DNA of 64,000 nucleotides from Halodesulfovibrio spirochaetisodalis (GCF_001672295.1 NZ_JXMS01000005.1:1-64000); one strand, 5' to 3'. Counted from the first letter of the stretch, positions 27,435 to 38,226 are shown. The notes: a model not told the origin generated them from the sequence alone. Translations and numbers: made by a program.

Positions 27435-28169
27435 ATGAAACGCATTTTACTCATTGACGACGATATGGAATTGGGAGAACTGCTCGACAGTTACTTAGGC
27501 GGGGAAGGTTTTTCACTTCAGACTGCACATGATGCCAAAAGTGGCATTGAAAAACTTGAAAAAAGTTCTTTTGACATTGTCTTACTCGATATCATGCTTC
27601 CGGATATGAACGGATTTGATTTACTTCAAGTTATCCGTAACAAGCACACCATGCCTGTTCTCATGCTTACCGGACGCAGTGATGAGATAGACAAGGTTGT
27701 CGGACTTGAAATGGGTGCGGATGATTATGTCGCAAAACCATGCCCATTGCGAGAGCTTGCAGCGCGTATACGGGCAATTTTACGCCGTACAACAATCACA
27801 GCAGCCGTACAGCCTGTGCAAGCCAAAACACGTAAGATTGACCCTACACACAAAATTATTATCGGGAGTATGTCGATCACTCCGTCTGCCCGAAGCGTGC
27901 AGATTGAAGACTCGCCAGTGCAGCTCACCAGTGCAGAATACAATGTACTGGAAATGCTCACCAACAATGCAGGCGTACTCATCACCCGTGAGCAACTATT
28001 AGAAGATGCTCTGGGGCGCGATCCGTCTCTTGATGATTATGTTCTGAACGTACACATGAGCAACCTGCGCAGAAAACTAAAAGATTGCGCCACAATCAAG
28101 ACTATTCGCGGGAACGGGTACCTGCTGGCTGTCCCTGAACATGCTCCACAACCAGCAATGCAAATGTAA
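27435..28169 (+). CDS. OmpR/PhoB-family response regulator
   Basis: The protein has 244 residues. Receiver domain 1-120: acidic pocket DDDME (8-12), phosphorylatable Asp in VLLDIMLPDMNG (about residue 52), Thr/Lys switch MLTGRSD and YVAKPC. A linker of about 25 residues follows. The winged-helix DNA-binding domain is at about 140-235 (LTSAEYNVLEMLTNNAGVLI, DYVLNVHMSNLRRKL, TIRGNGYLL). SD GGAGG precedes the ATG. It is paired with the kinase downstream. It diverges from the flagellin gene, but a regulatory link to motility is only positional. Confidence 0.93.
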   Translation: MKRILLIDDDMELGELLDSYLGGEGFSLQTAHDAKSGIEKLEKSSFDIVLLDIMLPDMNGFDLLQVIRNKHTMPVLMLTGRSDEIDKVVGLEMGADDYVAKPCPLRELAARIRAILRRTTITAAVQPVQAKTRKIDPTHKIIIGSMSITPSARSVQIEDSPVQLTSAEYNVLEMLTNNAGVLITREQLLEDALGRDPSLDDYVLNVHMSNLRRKLKDCATIKTIRGNGYLLAVPEHAPQPAMQM

Positions 28170-28305
28170 CCCCATACGATAGATATCTTCCGCCCCTCGG
28201 GCGGCACGGTATCCAATACTGCATGCAATGGCATCCGGAATCATTCCCTGCTGGATTTCGGATGCCTGTTAATGCTCAATTTTCAACTTGCACGGTACGG
28301 TTGCC

Positions 28306-29826
28306 ATGGCTCGCTCTTTATTTACGTCCTTGAATCAGCGTATTATCTTTTTCATTACCTCAATGTGTACTCTTGCTATTTGCATTGTTGTATTGGTTTC
28401 CGCATCGACACTAACACTCAATAAGTCGTCATTTATCGGAAAAATGCTGAATGTCGCGTCTCTGACCATCGCATCATCTATTTCACATCCCTACTCGCAA
28501 ACGAAAGTAGATACATATTTTCAAAACATTACGCTGCCTCAAGCATGGCCTGTCGTTGATTATCTGGCACTCATAAGCCCTGATGGAACTATCATACGAA
28601 ATCAGGGGGCACTGGAATTCGACACCGAGGAACTACTTGTAGCAAAGCGAATTTCCAGACCGGACAAAATCATCGTATGCCACCCAATAATTGAGAACAA
28701 CGAGATAAAAGCATTTGTAGTAGCGGGGAAAAGCATATCCTTCTTTGACAAAGGCTTTCGTAAATTTCTCCTTGTTGCTGGCTGTGCGGGGTCGCTTGGA
28801 ATCTTTATCAGCTTTCTGATCGCCCAACGCCTATACAAACGAATGTTACACCCTCTTTACAGCCTCACCTCAGCTGCAAAAGAAATCGGGATAAGCAAGG
28901 ATTACTCACTGCGCGTGTCGTATGCAGCACAAGACGAGCTCGGGGATCTTGTTAACCAGTTCAACTCAATGCTGGAGCAGATAGAAAAACGGGACAAGCT
29001 GCTTACGTCCCACAAAACTATGCTGGAGCATGCTGTAAAACTTCGCACAGCGGAACTTGCTAAGAAGAACGCGCAGCTTCAATTAGAAGTCGCTGAACGT
29101 GAAGAAGCCGAAATGATCCGCTGTGAGGTTGAACGCATTAACCAGCATGACCTGAAATCACTGCTCAACCTCGTTATCGGGTACCCTGAACTGCTTCTTT
29201 CAAAAGGCGACCTGACACAAGATCAGGCAAAGTACATCCGCAAGATTGAAATGGCAGGCTACCGCATTCTGGATATGATCAATAACAATCTTGATATCTT
29301 CAAGATGGAACAAGGGATCTATAAGTTACGTGCAACATCTGTTGAGCTCGTCCATCTGCTGTTCGAGATTCAGGACGATATCACATCCATGCTGACACGA
29401 CAGAATGTCATGCTTCGGATGACGTACAACAACCACCCTGTCACAGCCGGAAACAAGTTTACTATCGCCGGAGAATACCGACTGCTGCAAACCCTGTTTT
29501 CCAACCTCATTATCAACGCAGTTGAAGCCTCCAACAGCGATGATATTGTCACTATTTCAATTGATGCGGAAAACCAGAGCATTGCTATTCACAACAGTAC
29601 ACTGGTGCCAAAAGAAATCCACGACACTTTTTTCAATAAGTACGTCACAACCGGCAAAGAAGACGGCACTGGACTTGGAACGTATTCTGCCAAACTTATT
29701 GCAACGGCTCACAAGGCTCACATCAACATGGTCAGCACCGCAGCCAGCGGGACACTAGTAACAATTGAGTTCCATGAACAGCACACCGGTGAACTGGAAC
29801 CGGCAGCAGAACAATTACTCGCATAA
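28306..29826 (+). CDS. Sensor histidine kinase partner of the response regulator
   Basis: From ATG 28306 it is 506 residues; a TTG at 28288 is possible and neither has a strong SD. TM1 is about 14-36, then a periplasmic sensor region of about 110 residues, TM2 (about 150-170) and HAMP (ending AAQDELGDLVNQFNSML). A coiled coil (about 230-270) precedes the H-box INQHDLKSLLNLVIGYPELL with the phospho-accepting His. N-box NLIINAVEAS and G-box EDGTGLGTYSAKLIA give an intact ATPase. The stimulus is unknown. Confidence 0.9.
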   Translation: MARSLFTSLNQRIIFFITSMCTLAICIVVLVSASTLTLNKSSFIGKMLNVASLTIASSISHPYSQTKVDTYFQNITLPQAWPVVDYLALISPDGTIIRNQGALEFDTEELLVAKRISRPDKIIVCHPIIENNEIKAFVVAGKSISFFDKGFRKFLLVAGCAGSLGIFISFLIAQRLYKRMLHPLYSLTSAAKEIGISKDYSLRVSYAAQDELGDLVNQFNSMLEQIEKRDKLLTSHKTMLEHAVKLRTAELAKKNAQLQLEVAEREEAEMIRCEVERINQHDLKSLLNLVIGYPELLLSKGDLTQDQAKYIRKIEMAGYRILDMINNNLDIFKMEQGIYKLRATSVELVHLLFEIQDDITSMLTRQNVMLRMTYNNHPVTAGNKFTIAGEYRLLQTLFSNLIINAVEASNSDDIVTISIDAENQSIAIHNSTLVPKEIHDTFFNKYVTTGKEDGTGLGTYSAKLIATAHKAHINMVSTAASGTLVTIEFHEQHTGELEPAAEQLLA

Positions 29827-29847
29827 AACATACCGATAAAATCAGAT

Positions 29848-29888
29848 AAAAAAATGCTTCTATTGTTGAGCACAATAGAAGCATTTTG
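29848..29888. terminator. Bidirectional terminator (kinase / manB)
   Basis: ATGCTTCTATTGT pairs with ACAATAGAAGCAT around TGAGC, with A-run left and TTTT right. The flanking genes converge. Confidence 0.87.
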
Positions 29889-29946
29889 CTGTCTAAAAAC
29901 TGAGGAGACGAGCCCCCTCTTGCTATTACTCTGTGATGATTGCAGC

Positions 29947-31329
29947 TTATCCTGCCTGAAGAATACCCAAAATCTCGTCGGTTTTCTCTTGCATCAACTG
30001 CACATCTGCCCGCGACTCAACATTCAAACGCACAACAGGCTCTGTATTCGAACTGCGCAAGTTAAAACGCCAGCCGTCAAACTCCATGCTGACACCATCA
30101 GTCATATCCTCTGCAAGCGCTACCTCTGCATATGTTGCACGGACTTTTTCTATGGCGTCTTTTGCATGCTCCAAGGTCAAATTGATTTCTCCGGAAGCAG
30201 GATAGGCCTGAATTCTATCTTCGACCTCCTGAGCCAGCGTCTTGCCCTTGCAACTCAGCAGTTCAATAACAAGTAGCCACGGAATCATCCCACTGTCACA
30301 GTAGGCAAAATCACGGAAGTAATGATGTGCACTCATCTCACCGCCATAAACCGCATCTTCCTGACGCATCCGTTCTTTGATAAACGCATGGCCGGTCTTT
30401 GAGCACACGGGTATACCGGACGCAGCCGTTACCACCTCAATTGTATTCCAAGTCAGTCGAGGATCATGAATAATCTTTGCCCCGTGCTCCTTCTGCAAAA
30501 AAGCTTCAGCAAGCATACCCACAATGTAGTACCCTTCGATAAAGCGCCCTTGAGAATCAAAAAAGAAGCAGCGGTCAAAATCCCCGTCCCATGCTATTCC
30601 GACATCCGCACCATGTTCACGGACCGCATCAGCAGTATCCTTACGTCGCTCAGGCAATAACGGGTTGGGAATGCCATTGGGGAATGTCCCGTCAGGTTCG
30701 TTATGAACTTTGATAAATTCTACAGGAACATTCTGCTCTGCAAAGCGCGACTCAATAGCATCGACTACATGTCCCGCAGCCCCGTTCCCTGCGTTTACAA
30801 CAATCGTCATTGGCTGGAGATTGTCCACTGTGATGTAGGAAAGCAAATGGTCAACGTAGGCATCCAGAATCTGTATCTGTTCGTACGTTCCCTTTTGTTC
30901 AGCAGGGACATCGATAAAGTCATTTGCTTCCGCCAACTGCTGGACAGCATCCAGCCCGTTGGCACGGGTAATAGGTTTGCTTTCTGTCAAAACAAACTTC
31001 ATTCCGTTATAATCAATAGGATTATGAGAAGCCGTCACTTCAATGCCACCATCAACACCAAGATGCGCAGTGGCAAAATAAATTTCTTCTGTTCCGGCAA
31101 GACCTATGTCCAGCACAGACACACCTGCGTCGCGCAGTCCCTTGCAAACAGCCTGCGCTAAAGCCTCTGAAGACAAACGCGGGTCATGTCCGATGACAAC
31201 ACGTTTTGCCTGTCCGCATCCGAGAAACTGACCAAAGGCACGGCCGATTCTATACGCGATCTCTTCAGTCAATTCTGTTTCCAGCTTACCTCTGACATCA
31301 TACGCTTTAAAACAAGTAAGTGTATCCAT
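29947..31329 (-). CDS. manB: Phosphomannomutase (ManB/AlgC family)
   Basis: The protein has 460 residues. It has the phosphoserine loop [17 protein letters not shown] (catalytic Ser about 98), the metal-binding loop WDGDFDRC (about 245), GEMSAHHYF (sugar-binding, about 330) and the C-terminal phosphate-binding [14 protein letters not shown]. It interconverts mannose-6-P and mannose-1-P in the cytoplasm. Its ATG overlaps the manC stop (TAATG). The two genes supply GDP-mannose for the gmd-fcl pathway and the polysaccharide locus. Confidence 0.94.
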   Translation of the reverse strand: MDTLTCFKAYDVRGKLETELTEEIAYRIGRAFGQFLGCGQAKRVVIGHDPRLSSEALAQAVCKGLRDAGVSVLDIGLAGTEEIYFATAHLGVDGGIEVTASHNPIDYNGMKFVLTESKPITRANGLDAVQQLAEANDFIDVPAEQKGTYEQIQILDAYVDHLLSYITVDNLQPMTIVVNAGNGAAGHVVDAIESRFAEQNVPVEFIKVHNEPDGTFPNGIPNPLLPERRKDTADAVREHGADVGIAWDGDFDRCFFFDSQGRFIEGYYIVGMLAEAFLQKEHGAKIIHDPRLTWNTIEVVTAASGIPVCSKTGHAFIKERMRQEDAVYGGEMSAHHYFRDFAYCDSGMIPWLLVIELLSCKGKTLAQEVEDRIQAYPASGEINLTLEHAKDAIEKVRATYAEVALAEDMTDGVSMEFDGWRFNLRSSNTEPVVRLNVESRADVQLMQEKTDEILGILQAG

Positions 31330-32726
31330 TACAACCGGCCGTAGTTATCCTCAAAACGTATAATATCATCTTCGCCAAGGTAGCTGCCCGACTGTACCTC
31401 AATAAGCTCCAGAGGCAATTTACCCGGATTTTCCAAAGAATGTACAACACCAACCGGAATGTAGGTGGACTGATTCTCGGAAACCAAAAAGGTCTTATCA
31501 CCATTGGTAACCTGCGCAGTACCGGAAACAACTATCCAGTGCTCAGCTCTATGGTGGTGCATCTGCACGCTGAGCTTTGCCCCCGGGTTAACGGTAATAC
31601 GCTTTACCTGATACCGCTCACCAAGATCCACCGAGTCATATTTACCCCACGGACGAAAAACTTCTCGATGTGTTGTCAGCTCTTCGCGATTGGCTTTCTT
31701 CAACTCTGCCACAACTGACTTCACATCCTGCACAGAGTCGCGTGCTGCAACAAGCAACGCATCCTTGGTATCCACGATAACGGTATCCTGTAATCCAATA
31801 GTCGCTACAAGACGCTCTTCGCCGTACACATAGCAATCCTTTGAATTACAATGAATCACGTCACCTTTTGAGGCATTACCATCAGTATTCTTTTCTGCAA
31901 CGTCCCACATGGCAGACCATGACCCGATGTCGTTCCAGCCAGCATCCAGAGGCACAACAACCGCATGTTCTGTTTTTTCCATTACTGCATAGTCAATGGA
32001 CTCGTCAGGGCACGCGCAAAAAGCTTTTTCATCAAGACGCACAAAATCCAGATCATTGTGCACGTCAGCAACAGCAGCCTTGCACGCATCGGCAATATCA
32101 GGACGATACTGTTCAAGTTCCTGCAAGTAGGCGCTTGCCTTGAACAAAAACATGCCGCTGTTCCAGTAATATTCGTTGGATGCCAGATATTCTTCAGCAG
32201 TCGCAGCATCCGGCTTTTCAACAAAACAATCCACAGAGAACCCGTCACCGACAGAGGTACCGCGTTTGATGTACCCGTATCCTGTATGGGCAGAGGTAGG
32301 AACAATGCCGAAGGTTACAAGCTTACCAGCCTCAGCAAGCGGCATTGCTTTATTGACCACAGCAGTAAATTCTTCCGTGTCTGCAATGACATGGTCAGCA
32401 GCAAGCACAAGCACTACCGGATCATCTTCACCAGCGACAATGTGCACAGCAACGGCAATAGCCGGAGCAGTATTTCTACCCTCTGGTTCAAGAACGATTT
32501 TACCAAGCATCCCGCCGGTGCGCAGCTGTTCTGCAACAATAAACCGGTGATCCTCATTGCAAATAGTCACAGGTTGTGTTGTCTCGAGTTTTTCAAGACG
32601 CTGCACTGTTTCCTGAAGCATAGAGTTATCACCAGCCAACGGCAAAAACTGCTTCGGATACAATGAACGGGATAAAGGCCATAAGCGGGTACCAGAGCCT
32701 CCGGCCATTATGATGGGTATAAGCAT
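31329..32726 (-). CDS. manC: Bifunctional mannose-1-P guanylyltransferase / mannose-6-P isomerase
   Basis: From ATG 32726 it is 465 residues; an in-frame extension to 32759 is rejected because the family starts at [16 protein letters not shown]. The nucleotidyltransferase domain carries [12 protein letters not shown] (8-19) and FVEKPD. The C-terminal type II isomerase is a cupin with [15 protein letters not shown] and the metal-binding [10 protein letters not shown]. It makes GDP-mannose from fructose-6-P together with ManB. Confidence 0.94.
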   Translation of the reverse strand: MLIPIIMAGGSGTRLWPLSRSLYPKQFLPLAGDNSMLQETVQRLEKLETTQPVTICNEDHRFIVAEQLRTGGMLGKIVLEPEGRNTAPAIAVAVHIVAGEDDPVVLVLAADHVIADTEEFTAVVNKAMPLAEAGKLVTFGIVPTSAHTGYGYIKRGTSVGDGFSVDCFVEKPDAATAEEYLASNEYYWNSGMFLFKASAYLQELEQYRPDIADACKAAVADVHNDLDFVRLDEKAFCACPDESIDYAVMEKTEHAVVVPLDAGWNDIGSWSAMWDVAEKNTDGNASKGDVIHCNSKDCYVYGEERLVATIGLQDTVIVDTKDALLVAARDSVQDVKSVVAELKKANREELTTHREVFRPWGKYDSVDLGERYQVKRITVNPGAKLSVQMHHHRAEHWIVVSGTAQVTNGDKTFLVSENQSTYIPVGVVHSLENPGKLPLELIEVQSGSYLGEDDIIRFEDNYGRL

Positions 32727-32860
32727 GTTCCCTCTACTGTGGAAATAAAATTGCAACAATCAGGTACAATTCTGACAAACACTGCCCAAAGAAATTGTTT
32801 TTTTAGACAGTAAGCAAAAGATGTCACCCCCGTGCAGCACTGCACGAAAAAACTCTGTGC

Positions 32861-34744
32861 CTATTGTTTTGAATTCAAGTAGTCTACAACATCCTGTGCC
32901 GGAGTAAAGCCGGTTACCAGTTCGGCTAAGTTTGCTCTCATCTGTACACAGTCATTGTTCTTTTCAAGCACCTTAAATTCATGAAGAAAGTTCTGGATAA
33001 CTTGCAGCGGCTGCCCTTCATCACTGGCACGCAAAATCTTCGGATGTTCAGTTTCGTATGCTGTATCGTCAATAAGAAGCTCTTCATACAGCTTTTCGCC
33101 GGGACGCAGGCCTACATATTCAATCCCTACATCCCCATTCGGGCTACTTTCTTCCCTTACAGTCAAACCGGCAAAACGGATCATCTGTCGTGCAAGATGG
33201 GTAATCTTCACCGGTTCACCCATATCAAGCACAAAGACATCACCACCATGCGCCATTGCACCCGCCTGAATAACAAGCTGTGATGCTTCTGCGATGGACA
33301 TAAAGTATCTGGTGATCTCAGGGTGGGTAACGGTCAGCGGGCCGCCTGACGCAAGCTGCTTGCGGAACAATGGCACAACGGAACCGGAAGAGCCAAGTAC
33401 ATTGCCAAACCGAACCATGGAAAAGGTTGTATTACTGGCTTCAATGGAAAGCGCCTGCAAGATAAGCTCTGCTGCACGCTTAGTGGCACCCATTACGTTC
33501 GTCGGGCGTACCGCTTTATCCGTTGAAATCAAAACAAACGATTCCACATCGTGCTGTAATGCTGCATTTGCCAGCACACCGGTACCCAGAATGTTGTTAC
33601 GGATACCTTCAAAAATATTATGCTCTACCATCGGCACATGCTTATACGCAGCAGCATGGTAGATGGTGTTGATTTTATACTGGGCTAACACCTCTTCCAC
33701 ACGCACATTGTTGCACACGTTTCCAAGGATAGGCACCAGTACTATATCGTCATTGTACGCTGTAGAAATCAGCTTACGCAATTCCTGATCAATAGCGTAC
33801 AGCGAATATTCACTCAGTTCGTACAGCACCAGAACAGCAGGTTTTGACTTCAAAATCTGGCGGCATAGTTCAGAGCCGATAGAACCGCCGGCACCTGTAA
33901 CAAGCACGTTTTTTCCGGCAATGTTCTTTTCAAACAGCGACGGCTTTGGAGGAACGATCTCCCTGCCGAGCAGGTCGTCCAGTTCAATCTCTAAAAGCTG
34001 TCCTTCTGAAAATCTACCGCTTAACTGATCTTCAATGGAAGGTACTGTCAGCACATGCACAGGGTAGTCTGCAAGAGTCTTAAGAAGCTCCTGACGCTTT
34101 GTTCTGGAGGCTTCAGGAATCGCCAGCAGAATTTTTTCAACACCCTTTTCTTTAATCAGCCTTTCCAACTGCTCTGGAGGATATACGACTTTTCCATAAA
34201 TCTTCTGCTGCCAGAAGTTTCGGTCATCATCAAGAAATGCCACCGGTTTGTACTGATCACCACGGCTCAATGCTTCTAGCAACTGAACCCCTGCCTCACC
34301 AGCACCGTAAATAACAACCGGAACCTTTTCTGTCAGGTGGCCTGTCTTCCACAAGTAGTAGCTGCGTACCAGCATTCTACTGGTACCGATAATAGCAATG
34401 CAAAGCAGCGCAAAAATAAACGGTACGGAGCGAGGGAATGAGTTGTCACCGGCAAGGAATGCCGCAACAGACAACGCAACTGTTGTCAAAAAGCCTGCAC
34501 TGGCAATGGCCCATATCGCCCTGCTTCCCATATAGTGCACAACGGAATGATACAGTCCGAATCGATGATTGAGAATAACTCCCACAACGATCACAAACGG
34601 ATACATCCACAGAAAACGCATCATGTCCTGCGGCCACGGTTCGCCTAGACGCAAACTCCATGCAGCCCACAAAGACAAGGGAAGAATAAGGCAGTCTGCC
34701 AACAACATCACCAGCTGTTTCTGACGACGTGTCAGAGTCCACAT
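32861..34744 (-). CDS. Membrane-bound UDP-sugar 4,6-dehydratase, PglF/WbpM type
   Basis: From ATG 34744 it is 627 residues; TTG 34786 would add 14. There are four N-terminal membrane helices (about 1-125), a Rossmann-like middle domain (VVIYGAGEAGVQLLEAL) and a catalytic SDR domain with GAGGSIGSELCRQI (about 285), HAAAYKHVPMVE and the active-site segment STDKAVRPTNVMGATKR. Enzymes of this type turn UDP-GlcNAc into the 4-keto-6-deoxy sugar at the inner membrane. With the aminotransferase two genes downstream it should give a UDP-4-amino-trideoxy sugar. Confidence 0.9.
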   Translation of the reverse strand: MWTLTRRQKQLVMLLADCLILPLSLWAAWSLRLGEPWPQDMMRFLWMYPFVIVVGVILNHRFGLYHSVVHYMGSRAIWAIASAGFLTTVALSVAAFLAGDNSFPRSVPFIFALLCIAIIGTSRMLVRSYYLWKTGHLTEKVPVVIYGAGEAGVQLLEALSRGDQYKPVAFLDDDRNFWQQKIYGKVVYPPEQLERLIKEKGVEKILLAIPEASRTKRQELLKTLADYPVHVLTVPSIEDQLSGRFSEGQLLEIELDDLLGREIVPPKPSLFEKNIAGKNVLVTGAGGSIGSELCRQILKSKPAVLVLYELSEYSLYAIDQELRKLISTAYNDDIVLVPILGNVCNNVRVEEVLAQYKINTIYHAAAYKHVPMVEHNIFEGIRNNILGTGVLANAALQHDVESFVLISTDKAVRPTNVMGATKRAAELILQALSIEASNTTFSMVRFGNVLGSSGSVVPLFRKQLASGGPLTVTHPEITRYFMSIAEASQLVIQAGAMAHGGDVFVLDMGEPVKITHLARQMIRFAGLTVREESSPNGDVGIEYVGLRPGEKLYEELLIDDTAYETEHPKILRASDEGQPLQVIQNFLHEFKVLEKNNDCVQMRANLAELVTGFTPAQDVVDYLNSKQ

Positions 34745-34855
34745 GGTACTATCAAATTTATTCAGAATATTAAGCACAGCACACAACGACCATGTAAAAC
34801 GTTTACTCGTAAAAAGACCTCAACCCACCTGTACACTCTACCGAGTGCGAAGCAC

Positions 34856-35464
34856 TTATCCCTGTTCTGTAGCCTGCTTGAATACCTTATTAAGCGTAGC
34901 CAGAATAATCAGCAAATCGCCGGTGAAGGACTGTGTTTCGACATAGCGCACATAATGTTTTGCCTTCATCGGCAAAATCTCATCAATGTATGCCTGTCTG
35001 GGATCACTTTTTCCTTCGAGCAAACCTGCCTCATCAGAGAACTCAATGGATGCGGTGTCTGTAATACCCGGACGAACAGAAAGAATCAGCTCCCGTACAT
35101 CCTCTGGGTATTCAGCAATAAATTCTGGAACCTCGGGGCGAGGGCCGACAATGCTCATGTCACCTTTCAGCACATTCATAAGCTGTGGCAATTCATCCAG
35201 CTTTGTCTTGCGCAAAAACGCCCCGACAGGAGTAATCCGTGCATCATTACCAACGGTAATTTTATCTCCACGCTGCTCCGCTTCAGGAATCATTGTCCGG
35301 AATTTATAAATGGAAAACAGTTTTCCGCCACGCCCGACCCGGGTTTGATAAAAGAATGCACCGCCGGGGCTGGAGAGCTTTATCAGCACTGTTACCACCA
35401 GCAATATCGGAAAAAGCCCCATCAACCCGAAAAAAGAAGCAAAAATATCAAATGCACGTTTCAT
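34856..35464 (-). CDS. Initiating phosphoglycosyl transferase (PglC-like sugar transferase)
   Basis: The protein has 202 residues, the short monotopic form. It starts MKRAFDIFASFFGLMGLFPI (re-entrant membrane helix), then KFRTMIPEAE, the catalytic Asp-Glu dyad in KTKLDELPQLMNVLKGDMS and GPRPEVPEF. It links the first sugar phosphate to undecaprenyl phosphate at the inner membrane. It starts at the last base of the aminotransferase gene, so translation is probably coupled. Confidence 0.93.
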   Translation of the reverse strand: MKRAFDIFASFFGLMGLFPILLVVTVLIKLSSPGGAFFYQTRVGRGGKLFSIYKFRTMIPEAEQRGDKITVGNDARITPVGAFLRKTKLDELPQLMNVLKGDMSIVGPRPEVPEFIAEYPEDVRELILSVRPGITDTASIEFSDEAGLLEGKSDPRQAYIDEILPMKAKHYVRYVETQSFTGDLLIILATLNKVFKQATEQG

Positions 35465-36627
35465 TATTTTGCATGCGCGGTCGCAACTTCGCGTACCGCA
35501 TTGATAACAAAGTTAATGTCATCATCAGTCATTGATGCAAAGTTCGGCAGACTGATAATCCGGTTGAACACAGCAGTGGACTGAGGGTATGTTTCATCCT
35601 TCAAACCGTATGTATCGCGCCAGTACGGCATGCGATGAAGCGGGATATAGTGAACAGAAGTGCCTACCCCTTTTTCCGATAATTTTTCAATGAATGTATC
35701 GCGGGAAATAGTCAGTTCATCCAAATTTAAACGCAGTGCATAAATATGCCATGCATGAAAGTCTTCAGGATTCACAATCCCCGGGGTCTCTACAGGAAGC
35801 CCTGCAAAGCCTTTTTCATAACACTCAGCAATATATTTACGCTGCTGCTGGAACTTGTGCGCCTTTTTCAGCTGGTGAATGCCAAGCGCTCCGCACATAT
35901 CCATCATGTTGTATTTATAGCCGGGTGCTACTACCTCGTAATGCCAGGAAGGACTTTTGCTGGTAAAACGGTCAAATACATCCCGGTTGATACCGTGAAG
36001 GCGCATTGTTTTTACACGTTTTGCAATCGCCTCATCATCGGTAACAACCATACCGCCTTCGCCTGTTGTGATGGTCTTGTTCGCGTAGAAGCTGAACACA
36101 GTCACATCACTCATTGTTCCTACCATCCGGCCATTATGTGTGCATGGCAACGCATGTGCCGCATCTTCCACTACTCGGACATCAAATTCCTTTGCAAGAG
36201 CAAGAAGCGCTGTCATGTCAGCAGCCTGTCCACCATAGTGAACTGGGATGATGCACTTCACGCCGCTATGCTCTTCGAGCAGACGCCGTACATGCTCTGG
36301 GTCGATGCAAAATGTATCAGGATCAATATCCGCAAACAGCGGCTCACCACCAAGGTAGCGGATGACTTCCGCACTGGCGGTAAAGGTGTGCACTGTCGTG
36401 ATAACCTTGTCACCTTCACCTACACCAAGAGCCTCAAGCGCAAGATGCAGACCTGATGTAGCAGAATTTACAGCCAGAGCATGTTTACAGCCGATAAATT
36501 CTGTAAAATCTTTTTCAAACTGAGCCACTTTAGGCCCTGTTGTGAGCCAGCCTGACCGCAATGTATCAACAACTTCTGCGATCTCTTCCTCATCAAGAAC
36601 AGGTCGGGAATATGGTAGAAATGTCAT
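35464..36627 (-). CDS. DegT/DnrJ/EryC1/StrS-family PLP aminotransferase (PglE-like)
   Basis: The protein has 387 residues. PLP contacts are VNSATSGLHLALEALG (about 54-69), VVEDAAHALPC (about 155-165) and the Schiff-base Lys in FSFYANKTITTGEGGMVVT (about 180-198). It also has the NYKYNMMDMCGALG-type region (GYKYNMMDMCGALGIHQL). It should aminate the 4-keto sugar made by the PglF-like dehydratase. A PglD-type N-acetyltransferase is not present next to it. Confidence 0.9.
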   Translation of the reverse strand: MTFLPYSRPVLDEEEIAEVVDTLRSGWLTTGPKVAQFEKDFTEFIGCKHALAVNSATSGLHLALEALGVGEGDKVITTVHTFTASAEVIRYLGGEPLFADIDPDTFCIDPEHVRRLLEEHSGVKCIIPVHYGGQAADMTALLALAKEFDVRVVEDAAHALPCTHNGRMVGTMSDVTVFSFYANKTITTGEGGMVVTDDEAIAKRVKTMRLHGINRDVFDRFTSKSPSWHYEVVAPGYKYNMMDMCGALGIHQLKKAHKFQQQRKYIAECYEKGFAGLPVETPGIVNPEDFHAWHIYALRLNLDELTISRDTFIEKLSEKGVGTSVHYIPLHRMPYWRDTYGLKDETYPQSTAVFNRIISLPNFASMTDDDINFVINAVREVATAHAK

Positions 36628-36718
36628 AGGAACTCTTTATTTCGTAACAGCTATTCATTCATAACGGCGCAAGATGCACACGCTTTACTATCAACAAAAC
36701 CGGAGCTGAACCGTGCAG

Positions 36719-37480
36719 TTACTCTGCCGGTCTAAGACGCTTATACACTGCGTTAATCAGATAGCGTCCCCAGTAATAATACTTTTCATATATAGGAATA
36801 TTCTTCGCTTTCAAATAGATACACAGCGTTAAATACACCATTCTAAGAAGTTGCGAAGGACGAGTCGTCTGCGTGGAAGAAATTCGGTACCGTAGCAACG
36901 GCTTGTTGATCCCAACGGAAACATAGCCTTTACCCAGTAGAGAAATCCACAGCAAGGTATCTTCCCGAGTTCGAGAGCTGACAAACCGTACATTCGGAAT
37001 CTTCTCCCGATCGATCATTGCGGTACTGCAGCCGATCTCTGTAGTCTTCATGTACGTTCGTAAGGAAAGCTCATCAGTCACAGAAACTTTTCCGGAACGG
37101 GGATTGCCCTGCTCGTCTATGAACGAATACGCAGTATGAGAAATTGCAGCATCTGCCTGTTGCATAACTTGCAACTGACATTCAAGCTTATCAGCCTCCC
37201 ACACGTCATCCGCATCTAAAAACGCTATGAATCTTCCATTAGCCTGACGAATTGCGGCGTTGCGGGTATACCCCGCTCCATGGTTTTCCGTATTTGAATA
37301 TATACGCACCCGATCATCAGTAAGATAAGCTTGCATAAACTCCAAACTGCCATCAGGCGAACAGTCATCCACGAGAATCCACTCCCAGTCTTCAAACGTC
37401 TGCGCAAGAACAGAGGCATATGTTTCCAAAAGAAACTGCGTACTGTTGTACACTGGAGTGATAATGGAAACTAACGGCAT
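36719..37480 (-). CDS. GT2 family glycosyltransferase
   Basis: From ATG 37480 it is 253 residues. GT-A fold: PLVSIITPVYNSTQFLLET at the start, ILVDDCSPDGSLEF and AFLDADDVWEADKLE (DAD metal site, about 87). Lacks membrane helices; likely acts on the cytoplasmic face. The ATG lies 10 bases inside the end of the upstream gene. The acceptor cannot be told from sequence. Confidence 0.86.
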   Translation of the reverse strand: MPLVSIITPVYNSTQFLLETYASVLAQTFEDWEWILVDDCSPDGSLEFMQAYLTDDRVRIYSNTENHGAGYTRNAAIRQANGRFIAFLDADDVWEADKLECQLQVMQQADAAISHTAYSFIDEQGNPRSGKVSVTDELSLRTYMKTTEIGCSTAMIDREKIPNVRFVSSRTREDTLLWISLLGKGYVSVGINKPLLRYRISSTQTTRPSQLLRMVYLTLCIYLKAKNIPIYEKYYYWGRYLINAVYKRLRPAE

Positions 37481-38226
37481 GGAATCAGTCGCTGTAAGCA
37501 GTTCAACGTTGTTGAAACGCACAGTTTCGCAAACGGAATTCCCATAGAAAAACGCCAGCCAAAATGCTTATGGATAATGGCCACATACTCTTTGTGCATA
37601 CGTGACTTAAACTTCCACTGCTGGCTGATCCCGCCTTCGCCCATTCGGGAAATGACACGCGGATATTTAATTACCTTCCCGCAGGAAAGAGTACGGACAA
37701 GAAAATCGTAGTCCCCCGCAATCTTGTATGAATCGCGGAAACTCGTGGACGTAAACAGCTTGCTACTGTGCAACAAGCCCTGATGCGGCAACGTCATCTG
37801 ACGCTTGAGTCTGTTGGTCAACGGCACTTCGGCCAGCAGCATTCTGGAACCGAGCATCACATCCGATGCAATGTAGGCAACATCATCTACCTGAGTTGCC
37901 ACAATAAACGCCGCAAGCTGTTCAAGTGAGTCGTTATGCATAAACACATCATCCGCTCCGAGGAACAATACCCACTGCCCTTCGATTCTGGAAAGCGCAT
38001 TATTCCATGCATTGTAAATGCCGGAATCCTGAGCACTCTCAATGCTCATGTTAGGAATTCTGTCCGCATAGGAACGAGCCAGTTCAACAGTGCCATCTGT
38101 GGAAAGACCGTCCTGCACAATCCACTGAAAGTCACGAAATGTCTGGTTAGCTAATGACTCCAATAAATCAGGAATCGCTTCTGCAGCATTGAATGTGGAG
38201 GTAATAATCGTAAAAAGAGGAGACAC
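37471..38226 (-). CDS. GT2 family glycosyltransferase (WcaA/WfgS-like)
   Basis: The protein has 251 residues. PLFTIITSTFNAAEAIPDLL, WIVQDGLSTDGTVEL, DSGIYNAWNNAL and VLFLGADDVF (G-A-D-D site, about 93) are typical of GT2 enzymes that add hexoses to O-antigen repeat units. It starts 1 base after the stop of the preceding GT4 gene. Confidence 0.87.
   Translation of the reverse strand: MSPLFTIITSTFNAAEAIPDLLESLANQTFRDFQWIVQDGLSTDGTVELARSYADRIPNMSIESAQDSGIYNAWNNALSRIEGQWVLFLGADDVFMHNDSLEQLAAFIVATQVDDVAYIASDVMLGSRMLLAEVPLTNRLKRQMTLPHQGLLHSSKLFTSTSFRDSYKIAGDYDFLVRTLSCGKVIKYPRVISRMGEGGISQQWKFKSRMHKEYVAIIHKHFGWRFSMGIPFAKLCVSTTLNCLQRLIPCR

Noticed and set aside
28230-28266. GGCATCCG / CGGATGCC hairpin between response regulator and kinase
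   Set aside because: No T-run follows, and the two genes are most likely co-transcribed. It could modulate the kinase level but I cannot support that.
34955-35584. 209-codon plus-strand open frame
   Set aside because: Antisense to the phosphoglycosyl transferase and aminotransferase genes; no protein family likeness.
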